This document shows, one piece after another, positions 61,684-64,000 of a stretch of DNA of 64,000 nt (position 1 is the stretch's first letter; each line of letters starts with the position of its first letter). Where the stretch lies: assembly GCA_018873245.2 (NCBI GenBank), contig JAEMBT020000007.1, forward strand, positions 6,541,129 to 6,605,128. The letters run 5' to 3'. The notes under the pieces were generated by a model. The model had not been told where the DNA came from. It ran no database searches and was given only the letters and a program-made list of their open reading frames with translations. The position numbers and the translations under genes were made by a program. The stretch comes from Archegozetes longisetosus. Lineage: Eukaryota; Arthropoda; Arachnida; Sarcoptiformes; Trhypochthoniidae.

Positions 61684-61853
61684 TAAAAAGGTAAGCTCTA
61701 AATCCAAAAGAAGTTACTCGATGAAACAATGAGCCTAATAGCGCCACTACCTATAAATTGATAACTTTTGAATTCTCGTAGACAGTGGTGCCATTAGACT
61801 CCTTGTTTCCATCGGGTGTCTAATTCTTTTTGACTTAGAGTTACTTTGACTTA
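61684..61853. repeat. imperfect 65-bp-stem hairpin (foldback MITE)
   Basis: Left arm about 61687-61751 and right arm 61781-61849 are inverted copies at roughly 75-80% identity, separated by about 30 bp. Paired landmarks are CTAATAGCGCCACT with AGTGGTGCCATTAG, and AAACAATGAG with CTCCTTGTTT. Confidence 0.7.
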
Positions 61854-62910
61854 CGCAACTTTTCGACTTGATAGTATGAATAATAAAAGTATATTTTTGA
61901 AACCCTAACATCAATTCTACTGAACGCGCATATGAGATTTTATGATAATTTGAGTTTTCAAAATTTTCTTCTTATTGCAAACTATTTCGAAAGTACACAA
62001 ATGTTATGATCATGAAAATAAGCAGCAAAAAAATGAGTGGCAATCATAGAAATGTGTTTATGAGTATTCACATAGAATCTGTTCCTCTTTTTTCTGTGTA
62101 AATTTGAAATTCAAATATTCTCTGAAGATCACAAATCGGTTTATAATGACATTCGTTGAATTATTAAACAACTTGATTCTGCTATCTTTCGCAAATTATT
62201 ATTTTGTTGCAATCTTTTTGTATACAACTAATAATAACTTTTTGTGTATACGGTTTGAAACATTTTATACAAATACATTTGCGTGAAGAAATTTTGTTGA
62301 ATTTGTAGACGTGAAGGACAAATTCTTAATCCATATTAATTTCCACTAGAATAGAATTATTGACAAATTTAATTTTTCGGCTCAACTTATTAGCTGCAAA
62401 ATCGAGATAAGAGTGTAGCCTACATACAGATTTCTGTTTTTATAATTTTGATATTTAGTCAAACTTTCGCTCAGCTCATAAGTGGTAGTTCATCAACAAT
62501 ATTGCTTCTATTCAGAATAACTCTAAGAAATACTAAACGAGATTCTTGTCATTTTGAATTATCAATTCAATTGATTGTTCGTTAAATGTTGTGTCGTGAT
62601 AATTTAGAAAGTAGAAATTCTCGGTCCTTATCAAAATTTTGGAATTTTTGCTTCAAAACGTGTAGGTTTTTAAAACTTATCACTCAATAAATCGATTTTG
62701 TTACTCATGAAGAAATGGTAAATAAAGTTTTCTTGAGAGCACTTCCGTCATTTCTATATCAGTAGTCTCTGTAAAAACATCGAGAGTTTCAAATATTTAC
62801 TAAAAATAATTCAAACTCATTACACATACTGGAAAGTTGATTTAAATGATAGAATACGTTTTGAAGAATGTTACCAACAGATGCAAGCTTAACTGAAATT
62901 ATCAATTCAT

Positions 62911-62943
62911 AAGAGAGAGAAAGAGAAAGAGAAAGAGAAAGAG

Positions 62944-63010
<67 letters not shown>
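62911..63010 (+). repeat. (GA)n/(GAAA)n purine tract
   Basis: About 100 bp of pure purine on the plus strand: mixed GAGAAA units followed by about 25 GA units. Confidence 0.95.
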
Positions 63011-63013
<3 letters not shown>

Positions 63014-63629
63014 CGTAAAGTTCACTGATTTGATTTTCAATATCTGAATGGGATCCGAACTGACACGTAAGAAGAAACATCCATTAAAGAGAAAAAAAGA
63101 GCGTCATTAAATTTGTTTCATATCCTAATCTACTATTTGAGTTGTTTACAAAGCATAAAGATTGAGAATAAGTTGAGTTCAATTTTAAGTTGACAAGAAG
63201 AGGAAAGTTAAACATCACAATAGAGTTTGAATGATATAGCGATAGCTTTAAAGTATTTGTCTTCCGATGCAAACGATGCTTATCGCTCTCAGAACACACA
63301 TTGAAACCTAGAAAATAGTCCTCTATACTCAACTTGCATCTCATATCAATTCATTCTGAGCGCTAAACAACGTTTCGAGACGATTGAGACTTGTTTGCAT
63401 TCTGTGTTCAATTTTCTCATTCACACATATTCTCAATCCAAATGGGTATACAATGCATTCACATATGTCAGGCTCAGTAAATCTAACCATTAAGTCGATG
63501 GCAAATTTAGACACTTTTCAAATCTCATGTAAATTGTTTTCAGTAGTGATTTCACTTTCAGGTGAGAAATAGAAACTCAAACTGTCATTGATTGAGTGGT
63601 TATATAAATGTATATCTAACAGATAATCA

Positions 63630-63697
63630 CAGTCCAACTCCGATTGTGGCAATCAAATTTTGGCGAACCTAAAAGTTCCATAATCAGTGTCGGACTG
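63630..63697. mobile_element. 68-bp Tigger-like miniature element
   Basis: The inverted ends are CAGTCCAACTCCGATTGTGG and, reverse complemented, CAGTCCGACACTGATTATGG (15 of 20 matching), in the style of Tigger termini. A TA follows the right end; the left flank is CA rather than TA. Confidence 0.6.
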
Positions 63698-64000
63698 TAA
63701 ATTTTTAGGTGATCTTTTCAAAATAAAATGTTAAATTTAATTAATTTGATTATCAAATTAATAATAAGTTTTTCCTCATTTCTGTAATAATGGCAACAAA
63801 TGTTCCAAGTGTTGAAATTTGTTACAACTTTCAATCCTAGAGCCAAAACTAAAACCAAGAATCACTTAGAAATGTTTCGATTGGATGTCTAGAATCGTGT
63901 GAAAGTTATAAAACCTGTGATTAGGGCAAAATCGCATCTCTAGTAACAAGCATTTCGATCGAAAATTGCCGAGAAAAGACTCAACAAAAGACAAAAGTAG

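Larger units (their letters stand above)
56678..64000 (-). other. intron or 5' region of the receptor gene, no exon seen
   Basis: This stretch is upstream of the first visible receptor exon. I looked for the N-terminal mGluR motifs (the GASGSS loop and the conserved segment ending in IPQ before the next exon) and found none, so it is probably one long intron. It holds the pogo-like element at 56798-56970, a hairpin element at 61684-61853, a (GA)n tract at 62911-63010, a 68-bp inverted repeat element at 63630-63697 and short tandem repeats near 60676 and 60926. Confidence 0.6.

Noticed and set aside
1-64000. CRISPR arrays, rRNA genes, complete tRNA genes, retroelement polymerase or endogenous virus
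   Set aside because: No regularly spaced repeats, rRNA cores, full cloverleafs or reverse transcriptase motifs were seen on reading the window. A profile search could still find degraded remnants.

Overview
This is AT-rich eukaryotic nuclear DNA from an invertebrate animal, most likely an arthropod or another protostome. The evidence is spliced genes with canonical GT-AG introns, a metazoan family C GPCR whose closest match I recognise is the insect-type mXR/mangetout branch, and degenerate mariner, hAT and pogo/Tigger-like DNA transposons. The genome is not compact: about 64 kb hold only two clear host genes, both on the minus strand. I found no bacterial operon, CRISPR array, rRNA or intact virus.

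Layout. From 1 to 20 kb there is non-coding DNA with many short non-autonomous transposons. These are a hAT-like MITE at 2.3 kb, copies of a ~220-bp TA-flanked MITE family ('family A') at 4.7, 7.9 and 16.1 kb, a pogo/Tigger-like element at 9.0-9.7 kb, a 612-bp foldback element at 11.1-11.7 kb, and a 527-bp hAT deletion derivative with perfect 8-bp target-site duplications at 17.6-18.1 kb. RAD17, the checkpoint clamp loader, lies at 20.08-22.52 kb in two exons that together give a 644-residue protein. From 22.5 to 43.6 kb is another non-coding stretch, with an internally deleted mariner at 28.0-28.5 kb, further MITEs and microsatellites.

From 43.70 kb to the right edge runs one large metabotropic glutamate receptor-like gene. 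Seven exons were assembled by matching splice sites and phases (43702-43853, 46925-47308, 48317-49228, 53196-53410, 53968-54292, 55318-55462, 56507-56677). They join in frame into 767 residues covering most of the ligand-binding domain, the cysteine-rich domain, all seven membrane helices and the C-terminal tail with stop codon. The signal peptide and first part of the ligand-binding domain are not visible and probably lie beyond 64000. Binding-pocket positions are changed relative to glutamate receptors, so the ligand may not be glutamate. Its introns carry at least five MITE or repeat insertions.

The two genes have no evident functional link: one acts in DNA-damage signalling, the other in neuronal or neuroendocrine signalling. 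I did not find a convincing new biological system. The most unusual content is the set of non-autonomous elements and the altered ligand pocket of the receptor.
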